A stretch of 64,000 bases of DNA from positions 248,001 through 312,000 of the forward strand of contig NZ_FOLN01000004.1 in assembly GCF_900112395.1 (NCBI RefSeq), in the 5' to 3' direction. How positions within the stretch are numbered: position 1 is the first letter of the stretch; every line of letters begins with the position of its first letter. Under the pieces are notes generated by a model that was given only the letters and a program-made list of their open reading frames with translations, made no database searches and was not told the origin of the DNA. Shown piece by piece: positions 1 through 9,826 of this stretch. The DNA is from Algibacter lectus (GTDB lineage: Bacteria > Bacteroidota > Bacteroidia > Flavobacteriales > Flavobacteriaceae). The translations under genes and the position numbers were made by a program.

Positions 1-488
1 GTAACGCCATTGCGGCAACACTAGAAGGCATGCGACCTTTAATGATAGAAGTTCAAGCCTTAGTAAGCACAGCTGTATATGGCACACCACAACGTAGCGC
101 CACAGGCTTTAACGCTAAACGTCTTAACATGTTATTAGCCGTTTTAGAAAAACGCGCAGGATTTAGATTAGGTGCAAAAGATGTCTTTTTAAATATTACG
201 GGAGGCATAAATGTTGATGATCCAGCTATAGATTTAGCTGTTGTTGCGGCTATTTTATCTTCAAATGAAGATGAAGCTCTCCCTGCAAATTATTGTTTTG
301 CTGCAGAGGTTGGGTTATCAGGAGAAATCCGCCCTGTGCAACGTGTAGAGCAACGCATACTTGAAGCCGAAAAACTTGGCTTCTCAACAATTTTTGTGTC
401 TAAATACAATAAAATCTCTTTGAGAGATACTAACATTAAAATTCAATTAATTTCTAAAATTGAAGATCTAGTATCAAGCTTAACCTAA
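1..488 (+). CDS. radA: DNA repair protein RadA (Sms), 3' part only
   Basis: RadA is a RecA-like ATPase that drives branch migration during homologous recombination. The reading frame is open from the window edge, and the first visible residues (NAIAATLEGMRPLMIEVQAL) lie well inside the family's C-terminal Lon-protease-like domain. The ATG at 30 is therefore internal and not the start. About 161 residues are visible, roughly the last third of a protein of about 450 residues. Visible conserved tracts include TPQRSATGFNAKRLNMLLAV and the NITGGI and DLAVVAAILSS segments of the Lon-like fold. The zinc finger, Walker motifs and KNRFG motif would be upstream of the window. No clear hairpin terminator follows the stop. 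The assignment is firm; only the truncation is due to the window. Confidence 0.93.
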   Translation, partial: NAIAATLEGMRPLMIEVQALVSTAVYGTPQRSATGFNAKRLNMLLAVLEKRAGFRLGAKDVFLNITGGINVDDPAIDLAVVAAILSSNEDEALPANYCFAAEVGLSGEIRPVQRVEQRILEAEKLGFSTIFVSKYNKISLRDTNIKIQLISKIEDLVSSLT

Positions 489-1187
489 AAACCACTAATC
501 TACAGAAAACTGCAATTGAACGACACTAGCTCACTACCCGAACGATTCTCTTTATAATCTGACAATGATTTGTATAGTTTTGTATAACAAATTACGTGAA
601 ATAATTGAATTTTGTTCCCTCAGCACAATTCGACTTACTAAAATTCGTTTAGAAAATAAAAAAAAACATATCACAGCGATGTATTTTAACGGTTTTTTAA
701 GCATTAATTATAAAAAAGATGTCTTTAAACGAGTTTTTTAGTTGTTTTAACGATAAAAAAACATTAATATTACCACCAATTTAAATCTCATTTCAGTTTT
801 AAACACCGAAATAAAATTTAAATTGGTGCACGTTTACTTCCCTCGTAAATACATTTTAATATATCCATTAATCAAAAAAAATAGTTATAGACAAAAATTT
901 AATAGTCCCAAACTAATTAAAATTTTAATCTATGAGTATAAATTACGCCAACCTATACCCTGTTATAGCACTTTGCTTAACACATACATTTTATACATTC
1001 TTAAAGTTATTACATGCACTTAATTTAGCCTCGCTAAACTTAAGCACAAGAAATCCATACGGCACCAATGTAAAAATTCAGGAATAGAAATACTTATTTT
1101 TCATTATCCAATAATTCACAACATTTATACAAATTAGCTTTAATACGCTTTTCTCCCTAAAATATAATCTCTCAAATTAATTAAACA
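489..1187. other. 699-bp intergenic region between radA and the large T9SS protein
   Basis: This is a strongly AT-rich stretch without a convincing gene. The only open frame of any size (823-1023, 66 codons, TTG start) has a low-complexity, Lys/Ile/Tyr-rich translation typical of chance frames in AT-rich DNA. The one clear structure is the long inverted repeat at 774-828, listed separately. No tRNA-like or rRNA-like sequence was seen. It probably holds the promoter of the gene at 1188, but no good TAnnTTTG element stands out. Confidence 0.5.
774..828. repeat. Long two-tier inverted repeat (hairpin)
   Basis: CACCAATTTAAAT (774-786) is the exact reverse complement of ATTTAAATTGGTG (816-828). 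Inside it, after a symmetric 3-nt internal loop on each side, ATTTC (790-794) pairs with GAAAT (808-812), leaving a 13-nt apical loop. The structure has 18 base pairs in total. It has no T-run directly after it, so it is not a standard terminator. It could be an RNA structure, a protein-binding site or a miniature repeat. Confidence 0.6.
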
Positions 1188-4100
1188 ATGCGCCTCAATA
1201 ATTTCAAGTTTAAATTCATTCTGTTTTTTTGTTTTATTTTTTTCAATATGGCAAATGCCCAGTTAAGCGACTTGCATTTCCTACCTCCATTAAAACAAGA
1301 TGCTAACAACCAAGCTATACAGCAACAAACCATTTATCTATCAACACCTACCGTAAATACTTTTACTGTAAATGTTTATCAAGGCACAAGTACAACACCC
1401 CTAACCAGTTTTTCTTTATCTAAAGCAACCCCTGTAACTTATAGTTTAAGTAATGGAGACAACAACATTACCTTGGTAAGCAACAATAATACTGGCGTTG
1501 TTTTAAGCACCGCAGGCTTAAGGTTTGAGGCTCCTTCGGGCGATAATTTTTATGTAAACTACAGAGGTAGATCAGGATCACAAGCAGCTTCAATAACAAC
1601 AAAAGGAAGGGCTGCTTTGGGACAAAAATTTAAATGGGGAGGCGCACCCATTGAGGCTAACCATAATACAATGAGTGCAACTTTAGGTATTATGGCTTCA
1701 GAAGACGATACCAATATTACTATCTCAGGTTACAATCCTAATTGCGAGTTTAGACTTCAAAACGATTTAGACGGACTTACGGCCAATACAATTAATATCA
1801 CCTTGCAAAAAGGACAGTCTTATGTTTTGGAAGCTGCCAAAGATGCTGCATCGGCAAACGTAGATGGCTGGATAGGCGCTTCAATAAATTCAGACAAAGA
1901 TATTGCTATTAGTAATGGTATGTTAAATTTCGGAGTAAACCCTTCTAGCGCTAGTAGAGATGCCGGAGCCGACCAGCCCGTTCCAGAAGATAAGTTAGGT
2001 AAAGATTATGTTTTTGTAAGAGGTCGCGGAGGCAGCTCGAATGAGTTTGTAATCATCATAGGAACTCAAGCAAATACAAACGTCTATGTTAACGGTAATA
2101 CAACACCTTTTGCAAATATAGATGAAGGAGAGTACGCAGAAATACCTAGTTCATATTTTTCAGGAAATTCAGTTGGAGATAACATGTTAATCACCACTTC
2201 TAAAGACACCTATGCTTATCAAGTTATTTCAGGAGATACCGGCATACATACCGTAAGTCTTAATTTCGTAGCACCAGTAAGCTGCCTATTACCAGACACC
2301 ATGGATTTTATTCCTAATATTAAGGATATATCAGGAGTCACTGCTAATGGCGGAGTTTTCATCATAGCCTCTACCTCTACAGACGACTCAAACATTAAAG
2401 TTAAAGATGGTGCCACTGAAGTCGCGCTTCCTGCAGCAAAAGCTGTAGCAGGTTCTTCAGACTGGAAAACATTTTATATTTCAGGGCTTACAGGAGATAT
2501 TTCTGTTCAATCTTCTGGTCCTATTGCTGTTGGATACTTAGGATACAATGGCGCGCGTGGTATTGCTGGATATTTTTCTGGATTTGATACTGTTCCCGAA
2601 GTAACTTTACAAGTTGCAGGTGGAGGCTGTTTGCCAGGAGCTATAGTAGAAGTTATAGATGAAACATTCGATTCCTACCAATGGTTTGAAGATGGAGTCT
2701 TAATAGCAGGAGCAACACACGCAACCTATTCACCAACAACATCTGCAGATTATTATGTAAGAGTTGTAAAAGGCGGATGTACTTATGATTCTCAACCACT
2801 TTCCGCATACTATTGCAACCCAGATATTGTGCTAACCAAAACGGTTGATAAAGACCAAGTTATTGAAGGTGAAACAGCAATATTTACAATTGAAGTAGAA
2901 AACTCTGGTTTAAACCCTGTTACAAACTTAAAAGTTGAAGATAACATCCCTAACGGGTTAACTTTAATAAGCTCTAACACTTCTGTAGGAACTTGGAGTG
3001 GTAACACTTGGACAATAGGTACTTTAAATAGCGGAGACAAAGAAACTATTGAGTTAGAAGTAATGGCCGATGACATAAATACCATGGCTACAGCTCTCAC
3101 AAATACAGCATTTAATTATCAAGACCAAACAGATGATAACATCACTCCCGATAGTCCTTCTGCTGATATTTACATTTACAATTTTGTAAGCAAGGCTTCT
3201 ATAGATTTTGATGGAGCTGATGATTATTTAGATGGCACACCATTTATAACTGATTGGGACAATGCTACAATAATGGGTTGGATAAAAATTGATCATGATA
3301 ATGACGGTAATTTACCTGATTCTTACAGTATTGCTGGGCAAGAAAATATGCGAATTTTTGTAACTAACGGTCGCACACCTGCCTTTTCGGTAACTATGCA
3401 AGGCGAGGTCACGGCATCATCAAACTATCCAAATAATATTCAAGTACAACCAGATCCATCTTCAGGTGTTAAACTAGAAAATAACCTATGGTATCATGTG
3501 GCCGGAGTGTTTGACTCAAGTAATGAATCCATCAAACTGTATCTAAACGGCGAATTAGTAGGCACAACAACAAATTCAAAATTAAATTCAGAATTAATAA
3601 CTAAAAATTATAATGGTACTCCACATATCTACTCTACAAGAAACTTTACAATAGGTAGATACCCGACCAACACTAGTCCTTCGAAACATTTTAACGGAGA
3701 CATAGATGAGGTGCGTGTATTCAATACCGCATTAAGCGATGTACAAGTACAACAAATGGTTTACCAAGAAATAGAAGAAAACACCGGTGTTATACGCGGT
3801 AGTGTTATACCAAAAAATATTGAAGACCCTAATTTATCAAAAGTACCTTGGTCTACTTTACAAGGATATTACCCTATGACGGATATCTATTACGCTACAA
3901 ATACTGTAACAGATTACTCAGCAAGCGGTCACGATTTAACATTACATAACATTTCAACAATACTCGAGCAAACAGCTCCAATGCCTTTTGTTACAAATAG
4001 TGATGGAGATTGGACCAACGAAACAAACTGGCTACATGGTGATGTTTGGGATATAACAGACACCAACGGAAATAGCCCGTGGAGTATTATAAAAATTGAA

Positions 4101-5855
4101 CACAATATTGAAGGAAACCTTTCAACTGAAAATCTTGGGTTAATAATTGACACAGACAAAACGTTAACTATAAATGGCGATAATCTTGTAAAAAACAATT
4201 GGTACCTAGAATTAAATGGAGCATTAGATTTAATGAATGATTCCCAATTAATACAAACCGAAATTAGTGACTTAGTAACATCAGAAAACGGTAGAATATT
4301 AAGGAGACAAGAAGGTACATCAAATGTATACTGGTACAACTATTGGTCTTCTCCTGTAGGAGCTACAAGCATCACCCCTTTAACCAATAATAACGCCTCA
4401 GAAAATAACAGTAATAATTCAACCTTTAATCTAGACATGATTAAATTTAATCCTGGATTAGAAGGAAGATTTACATCAAGTTACAGCGGATCAGGAAGCA
4501 TTAGCACCTTCTGGCTTTACACTTTCACAAACGCATTAACTTATTGGGATTGGAGAAAACTATCACTATCAACCCCTATACAACCCGGTGTAGGATATAC
4601 CCAAAAAGGAACAGGTACACCAGAAGATAAGCAAGAATATACCTTTGAAGGAAAACCCAATAATGGAACTATTTTAATTGATGTTATTGATAAAGGAGGA
4701 GAAGGGTCCGTAGCAACGGTATCCAAGACAGAATATCTTCTTGGAAATCCTTACCCATCGGCAATTGATATTCATAAATTTATTGATGACAATGTAGGAT
4801 TAATAGATGGCACTTTGCAAATTTGGCAGCAATGGAGTGGATCTTCCCATAACCTAGCAGATTACAATGGCGGTTACGCACAAGTAAACAAATTAGGATC
4901 AACTAGAGCGCGCCAGTTTGTAGGTCTTGCTGATGAAACTACAGGAGGAGAAGCTGGCACACTTTTACCAACAAGATACTTACCTGTTGGACAGGGATTT
5001 ATCACAGAAATCACATCAACCGGCCAAGTGGAGTTTAATAATAGCCAGCGTATTTTTATTAAAGAAGCTGATGCAGACGGAACAGAGGCTAGTGGCTCTG
5101 TATTCTTTAAAGGTGTTCAAGGAAAAAATTACACAACAAACGAAACCCCTTCCGAAGAAAATAGCATTCAAAAAATCAGATTAGAATTCAACTCTATAAC
5201 AGGTCCTCAAGCCAAACGCGAACTTTTATTAGGCTTTAGCGAACAAACTTCAGATGCTTATGATTATGGTTACGATGCTGAATCTGACGACACAAACAAC
5301 AATGATTTAAACCTTGATTTGGATGGTAAAAATATGAATTTACAAGCCTACGGTGAAATTACCGATGATAAGGTTGTATCATTAAATTTTAGATCGTCTG
5401 GAGATAATGCTTTCGAAATTAAAATCACTGAAGAAGTTAATTTAGATGAAAACCAAAACGTTTATTTACGCGATAATTTATTAGGAACCTATTTCGATTT
5501 AAAACAAGATGCTGCCTACAACTTCACGTCTACACAAGGTATCTTTAATAAAAGGTTCGAAATTGTATTTCAAAATGAAGTACAAACCCTAAGCAACGAA
5601 GAAGTTACAGCTACCGAAAACTTTATGTATTTCCAAAACAAGGTAAATACATTTTATGCAAAAAAATTAAATAGCGACGTTAATAAATTAGCATTGATAA
5701 ACATGAGAGGACAAACCGTTTTAGAACAACAAAACCTGTCATCTTCAGAATTAAGCAACGGTATCCAATTTAATAATTTAGCAACCGGAACCTATATTGT
5801 ATGTTTAAGAACAGACATAAATGAAGTGCTTACTAAAAAGATAGTAATCAACTAA
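1188..5855 (+). CDS. Very large secreted multidomain protein with T9SS sorting domain
   Basis: A 1555-residue surface or secreted protein. A signal peptide (about residues 1-25, ending ANAQ) is followed by a region resembling IgGFc-binding/adhesin N-terminal domains (about 130-480), an Ig-like segment (about 490-543), a DUF11-type repeat (about 545-640, starting PDIVLTKTVDK), a LamG/concanavalin-like domain (about 668-860, starting ASIDFDGADDYLDG) and a long C-terminal region. The last 80 or so residues look like a type A T9SS sorting domain (LINMRGQTVLEQQNL, then NLATGTYIVCL and a basic KKIVIN end). The half after about residue 1030 resembles the corresponding half of the protein at 23570. 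The likely role is adhesion or carbohydrate or protein binding at the cell surface; no catalytic site was recognised. It is monocistronic, with a terminator after it. Start: the ATG begins directly with the signal peptide. Confidence 0.85.
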   Translation: MRLNNFKFKFILFFCFIFFNMANAQLSDLHFLPPLKQDANNQAIQQQTIYLSTPTVNTFTVNVYQGTSTTPLTSFSLSKATPVTYSLSNGDNNITLVSNNNTGVVLSTAGLRFEAPSGDNFYVNYRGRSGSQAASITTKGRAALGQKFKWGGAPIEANHNTMSATLGIMASEDDTNITISGYNPNCEFRLQNDLDGLTANTINITLQKGQSYVLEAAKDAASANVDGWIGASINSDKDIAISNGMLNFGVNPSSASRDAGADQPVPEDKLGKDYVFVRGRGGSSNEFVIIIGTQANTNVYVNGNTTPFANIDEGEYAEIPSSYFSGNSVGDNMLITTSKDTYAYQVISGDTGIHTVSLNFVAPVSCLLPDTMDFIPNIKDISGVTANGGVFIIASTSTDDSNIKVKDGATEVALPAAKAVAGSSDWKTFYISGLTGDISVQSSGPIAVGYLGYNGARGIAGYFSGFDTVPEVTLQVAGGGCLPGAIVEVIDETFDSYQWFEDGVLIAGATHATYSPTTSADYYVRVVKGGCTYDSQPLSAYYCNPDIVLTKTVDKDQVIEGETAIFTIEVENSGLNPVTNLKVEDNIPNGLTLISSNTSVGTWSGNTWTIGTLNSGDKETIELEVMADDINTMATALTNTAFNYQDQTDDNITPDSPSADIYIYNFVSKASIDFDGADDYLDGTPFITDWDNATIMGWIKIDHDNDGNLPDSYSIAGQENMRIFVTNGRTPAFSVTMQGEVTASSNYPNNIQVQPDPSSGVKLENNLWYHVAGVFDSSNESIKLYLNGELVGTTTNSKLNSELITKNYNGTPHIYSTRNFTIGRYPTNTSPSKHFNGDIDEVRVFNTALSDVQVQQMVYQEIEENTGVIRGSVIPKNIEDPNLSKVPWSTLQGYYPMTDIYYATNTVTDYSASGHDLTLHNISTILEQTAPMPFVTNSDGDWTNETNWLHGDVWDITDTNGNSPWSIIKIEHNIEGNLSTENLGLIIDTDKTLTINGDNLVKNNWYLELNGALDLMNDSQLIQTEISDLVTSENGRILRRQEGTSNVYWYNYWSSPVGATSITPLTNNNASENNSNNSTFNLDMIKFNPGLEGRFTSSYSGSGSISTFWLYTFTNALTYWDWRKLSLSTPIQPGVGYTQKGTGTPEDKQEYTFEGKPNNGTILIDVIDKGGEGSVATVSKTEYLLGNPYPSAIDIHKFIDDNVGLIDGTLQIWQQWSGSSHNLADYNGGYAQVNKLGSTRARQFVGLADETTGGEAGTLLPTRYLPVGQGFITEITSTGQVEFNNSQRIFIKEADADGTEASGSVFFKGVQGKNYTTNETPSEENSIQKIRLEFNSITGPQAKRELLLGFSEQTSDAYDYGYDAESDDTNNNDLNLDLDGKNMNLQAYGEITDDKVVSLNFRSSGDNAFEIKITEEVNLDENQNVYLRDNLLGTYFDLKQDAAYNFTSTQGIFNKRFEIVFQNEVQTLSNEEVTATENFMYFQNKVNTFYAKKLNSDVNKLALINMRGQTVLEQQNLSSSELSNGIQFNNLATGTYIVCLRTDINEVLTKKIVIN

Positions 5856-5878
5856 AAATTAAACACATACACAATTTT

Positions 5879-5910
5879 TAAAAAGACCACAACTCTAGTG
5901 GTCTTTTTTT
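5879..5910 (+). terminator. Rho-independent terminator after the large T9SS gene
   Basis: AAAAGACCAC (5881-5890) pairs with GTGGTCTTTT (5898-5907) around a 7-nt loop and runs into a T tract. It sits about 25 nt after the stop at 5855 and before ileS. Confidence 0.85.
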
Positions 5911-5976
5911 ATTTCAAAAAATTAATGTTTTAAGTATTATTCCTTAAATTCGCAACCTTACTAGAATTGATGATAC

Positions 5977-8900
5977 ATGAGCGCTAAATTTCCTGAATAC
6001 AAAGGACTTGACTTACCAAATGTTGCAGACCAGATCTTAAACTATTGGCAAGAAAATAACATATTTGAAAAAAGTGTAACCACAAGAGAAGGCAAAAAAC
6101 CTTTTGTGTTTTTTGAAGGTCCACCTTCAGCAAACGGATTACCTGGTGTACACCATGTTTTAGCACGTGCTATTAAAGATATTTTTCCACGATATAAAAC
6201 CATGAAAGGTTACCAAGTTAAGCGTAAAGCTGGTTGGGACACACATGGTTTACCTATTGAATTAGGTGTAGAAAAAGAATTAGGAATTACCAAAGAAGAT
6301 ATTGGTAAAACTATTTCTGTAGAAGATTATAATGCAGCCTGTAGAAAAGCAGTAATGCGCTATACAGATGTTTGGAACGACCTCACTCAAAAAATGGGGT
6401 ATTGGGTAGATATGGACGATCCATACGTAACCTACGAACCAAAATACATGGAAACAGTTTGGTGGCTATTAAAAGAAATATATACCAAAAATTTAATGTA
6501 CAAAGGCTACACTATTCAGCCTTATTCGCCTAAAGCAGGCACAGGTTTAAGCTCGCACGAGGTTAACCAACCGGGCGCTTACCAAGATGTAACAGACACA
6601 ACTATTGTCGCTCAGTTTAAAGCCGTAGAAAGTACATTGCCAGATTTTTTACAAAACGAAGGTGATATCCATTTTACAGCATGGACTACAACACCTTGGA
6701 CTTTACCGTCTAATACAGCGTTAACAGTTGGTCCAAAAATAGATTACGTTTTAGTTGAAACGTATAACCAATATACATTCAAACCTATGAATGTTATTTT
6801 GGCAAAAGCTTTAGTTAACAAACAATTTGACGGAAAATTTAAAAGAGTTGAAGAAAAACCAGCACTTTTAGAATATAAAGATGGCGACAAAAAAATACCA
6901 TACTTCGTTGTAAAAGAGTTTAAAGGAAAAGATCTTGTTGGTATTAAATACGAACAATTATTACCATATGCTTTACCAAACGATAACCCAGAAAATGCTT
7001 TTAGAGTTATTGCTGGAGATTTTGTAACCACAGAAGACGGTACAGGAATAGTACATACAGCACCTACTTTTGGTGCAGACGATGCCTTGGTTGCAAAGCA
7101 AGCCGCACCTGAAATCCCGCCAATGTTGGTAAAAGATGAAAACGACAACTTAGTACCACTTGTAGATTTACAAGGTCGTTTTAGGCCAGAAATGAAAGAG
7201 TTTGGCGGCAAGTATGTTAAGAACGAATATTATGCAGATGGTGAAGCACCAGAACGCTCAATAGACGTTGAATTAGCTATTAAATTAAAAGAAGAAAACA
7301 AGGCCTTTAAGGTTGAAAAATATAAGCACAGTTACCCACATTGTTGGCGTACCGATAAACCAATTCTATATTACCCATTAGATTCTTGGTTTATCAAAGT
7401 AACCGATATTAAAGGGCGCATGCACGAGTTAAACACAGGCATTAATTGGAAACCAAAAGCAACCGGAACAGGCCGTTTTGGAAACTGGTTAGCAAATGCA
7501 AACGACTGGAATTTATCGCGTTCTCGCTACTGGGGAATTCCGTTACCAATCTGGAGAACAGAAGATGGTAAAGAAGAAATCTGTATAGGTTCTGTTGAAG
7601 AGCTTAAAGCAGAAATGCAAAAAGCAGTTGCGGCAGGCGTACTAGCAAAAGATATTTTTGAAGAGTTTGAAGTTGGAAACAATTCCGAAGAAAACTACGC
7701 GAAAATAGATTTACATAAAAATATAGTTGACGAAATTACTTTAGTTTCAGCAAACGGCCAACCAATGAAACGCGAAAGCGATTTAATCGATGTTTGGTTC
7801 GATTCTGGTTCTATGCCATATGCACAATGGCACTACCCTTTTGAAAACAAAGATAAAATTGACGAAAACAAATCGTTTCCAGCAGATTTTATTGCAGAAG
7901 GTGTGGATCAAACACGTGGATGGTTTTATACCCTTCACGCCATCGGAACTATGGTTTTCGATTCTGTGGCATACAAAAATGTAGTTTCTAACGGGTTGGT
8001 ACTAGACAAAAACGGACAAAAAATGTCTAAACGCCTAGGTAACGCCGTAGATCCTTTTGAAACTTTAGGAACATATGGTGCCGATGCTACACGTTGGTAC
8101 ATGATTGCTAATGCAAACCCTTGGGATAATTTAAAATTCGATTTAGAAGGTATAGAAGAAGTAAAACGTAAATTCTTCGGAACACTTTACAACACCTATT
8201 CATTCTTTCAACTTTATGCTAATCTTGATAACTTTAACTACAGCGAAGCCGATATTCCTTTAAACGAACGTCCGGAAATAGACAGGTGGATTCTTTCAGA
8301 ATTACACACTTTAATTCAGAAAGTAGATGCTTTTTATGCCGATTACGAACCAACAAAAGCAGCTAGGGCAATTTCAGATTTTACTCAAGATTACGTAAGT
8401 AACTGGTTTGTACGTTTAAGTAGAAGACGCTACTGGAAAGGTGATTACCAACAAGATAAAATTTCGGCATACCAAACACTTTACACCTGCATGGAAACTA
8501 TCGCGAAACTAGGAGCACCAATTGCACCGTTCTTTATGGATAAATTGTATTTAGATTTAAATTCAGTTACTAAAAAAGAATCTTTTGAGAGTGTACACCT
8601 ATCAAACTTCCCGGTATTCGATGAGAATTTTGTTGATAAGTCTCTAGAGAACAAGATGGAAAGCGCTCAAATTATTTCATCATTAGTACTTTCATTACGT
8701 GCAAAAGAAAAAATAAAAGTAAGACAACCATTACAAAAAATAATGATTCCTATTGATAGTGAATCTCAAAAAAATGAAATACTAGCCGTTGCAGACCTTA
8801 TAAAATCTGAGGTTAATGTAAAAGAGGTTGAAGTTCTTGAAGATGCTTCGGATATTTTGGTAAAACAAATAAAACCAAACTTTAAAGTACTTGGCCCTCG

Positions 8901-9381
8901 TTTTGGAAAAGACATGAAAGCCATTGCACAAATAGTTAATAACTTCACTGCTAGCGACATAAAAAACATTGAGCAAAATGGTATTTTGGAAGTCGAAGTA
9001 AACGGAAAAAATATTACCTTAGAACGCACAGATGTTGAAATAACATCTCAAGATATCGAAGGGTGGCTAGTTGCAAACGACGGTGCCTTAACGGTAGCTT
9101 TAGATGTAACCATTACTGAAGAATTACGTAAAGAAGGTATTGCGAGAGAGTTAATCAATCGTATACAAAATTTACGAAAAGATTCAGGTTTTGAAGTAAC
9201 CGACCGTATAGATGTTACTTTTCAAAAAGACGAAAATATCGTAAAGGCTGTGGAAGCAAATCTTGCGTATATTAAGTCTGAAACACTAACTAACGAATTA
9301 AAAATTATTGATAAATTAGAAGATGGTATAGAAATTGCTTTTGATGAAGTAAATACCAAATTGTCTATCCAAAAAAACTAA
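5977..9381 (+). CDS. ileS: Isoleucyl-tRNA synthetase, type 2, with GXHH signature
   Basis: Charges tRNA-Ile with isoleucine in the cytoplasm. The length of 1134 residues and the C-terminal region match the eukaryote-like type 2 IleRS. Class I signatures: the HIGH position reads G57-V58-H59-H60 within PPSANGLPGVHHVLAR, and the KMSKS loop is K682-M-S-K-R. The editing (CP1) domain is indicated by TAWTTTPWTLPSNTAL and by GTGIVHTAPTFGADD. In family members with a canonical motif the four residues are HxGH; here the first and third positions are exchanged to GxHH, a variant that I recall being reported to give very high mupirocin resistance in type 2 enzymes. The ATG at 5977 begins directly with the conserved N-terminus; a near-consensus -7 element (TAAATTCG, 5945-5952) lies upstream. 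It is followed after 4 nt by the DksA-like gene. Confidence 0.97.
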   Translation: MSAKFPEYKGLDLPNVADQILNYWQENNIFEKSVTTREGKKPFVFFEGPPSANGLPGVHHVLARAIKDIFPRYKTMKGYQVKRKAGWDTHGLPIELGVEKELGITKEDIGKTISVEDYNAACRKAVMRYTDVWNDLTQKMGYWVDMDDPYVTYEPKYMETVWWLLKEIYTKNLMYKGYTIQPYSPKAGTGLSSHEVNQPGAYQDVTDTTIVAQFKAVESTLPDFLQNEGDIHFTAWTTTPWTLPSNTALTVGPKIDYVLVETYNQYTFKPMNVILAKALVNKQFDGKFKRVEEKPALLEYKDGDKKIPYFVVKEFKGKDLVGIKYEQLLPYALPNDNPENAFRVIAGDFVTTEDGTGIVHTAPTFGADDALVAKQAAPEIPPMLVKDENDNLVPLVDLQGRFRPEMKEFGGKYVKNEYYADGEAPERSIDVELAIKLKEENKAFKVEKYKHSYPHCWRTDKPILYYPLDSWFIKVTDIKGRMHELNTGINWKPKATGTGRFGNWLANANDWNLSRSRYWGIPLPIWRTEDGKEEICIGSVEELKAEMQKAVAAGVLAKDIFEEFEVGNNSEENYAKIDLHKNIVDEITLVSANGQPMKRESDLIDVWFDSGSMPYAQWHYPFENKDKIDENKSFPADFIAEGVDQTRGWFYTLHAIGTMVFDSVAYKNVVSNGLVLDKNGQKMSKRLGNAVDPFETLGTYGADATRWYMIANANPWDNLKFDLEGIEEVKRKFFGTLYNTYSFFQLYANLDNFNYSEADIPLNERPEIDRWILSELHTLIQKVDAFYADYEPTKAARAISDFTQDYVSNWFVRLSRRRYWKGDYQQDKISAYQTLYTCMETIAKLGAPIAPFFMDKLYLDLNSVTKKESFESVHLSNFPVFDENFVDKSLENKMESAQIISSLVLSLRAKEKIKVRQPLQKIMIPIDSESQKNEILAVADLIKSEVNVKEVEVLEDASDILVKQIKPNFKVLGPRFGKDMKAIAQIVNNFTASDIKNIEQNGILEVEVNGKNITLERTDVEITSQDIEGWLVANDGALTVALDVTITEELRKEGIARELINRIQNLRKDSGFEVTDRIDVTFQKDENIVKAVEANLAYIKSETLTNELKIIDKLEDGIEIAFDEVNTKLSIQKN

Positions 9382-9385
9382 AACT

Positions 9386-9763
9386 ATGGCAGAAAATACT
9401 GTAAGATATTCGGATGCTGATTTAGCAGAGTTTAAAGTGCTAATAGCCGAAAAAATAAAAAAAGCACAACACGACTTAGCACTTATACAAAGTGCGTATA
9501 TGAACGACCATAGCAATGGAACTGAAGATACATCGCCTCAATTTAAAGCCTTTGATGAAGGTAGTGCTGTAATGAGTAAGGAATCTAACTCACAATTAGC
9601 TATCCGTCAAGAAAAATTTATACGCGATTTAAAAAATGCTTTAATCCGTATTGAAAACAAAACTTACGGTATTTGCAGAGTTACAGGAAAACTGATAAAC
9701 AAAAAACGTTTAGAGCTTGTGCCACACGCTACATTAAGTATCGAGGCTAAAAACATGCAATAA
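9386..9763 (+). CDS. TraR/DksA-family protein with degenerate zinc finger
   Basis: A 125-residue protein of the DksA/TraR type: an N-terminal helical part (residues 8-40), a linker, and a C-terminal part with the family's YGICRVTGKLI segment. DksA relatives bind RNA polymerase through the secondary channel and modulate transcription. The usual C4 zinc finger has two CxxC pairs; here only C97 is present (CRVT instead of CxxC) and no second pair follows, so zinc binding is doubtful. This degenerate form is, to my knowledge, common in Flavobacteria. It starts 4 nt after the ileS stop and is followed by a terminator and lspA, so it is probably co-transcribed with ileS. Its exact function here is unknown. 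Confidence 0.85.
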   Translation: MAENTVRYSDADLAEFKVLIAEKIKKAQHDLALIQSAYMNDHSNGTEDTSPQFKAFDEGSAVMSKESNSQLAIRQEKFIRDLKNALIRIENKTYGICRVTGKLINKKRLELVPHATLSIEAKNMQ

Positions 9764-9786
9764 TCGCAATTAAAATTTTATATTTG

Positions 9787-9818
9787 AAACGTCTCATACT
9801 TTTATGAGGCGTTTTTAG
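9787..9818 (+). terminator. Terminator between the DksA-like gene and lspA
   Basis: AAACGTCTCATA (9787-9798) pairs with TATGAGGCGTTT (9803-9814), with one G-T wobble and a 4-nt loop, followed by T residues. It lies only 9 nt before the lspA start, so lspA is probably reached by partial read-through. Confidence 0.8.
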
Positions 9819-9826
9819 TTTTTAAT

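Noticed and set aside
823-1023. 66-codon open frame in the radA downstream gap
   Set aside because: TTG start inside the arm of an inverted repeat, low-complexity translation, no signal peptide or recognisable motif; typical of chance frames in AT-rich DNA.
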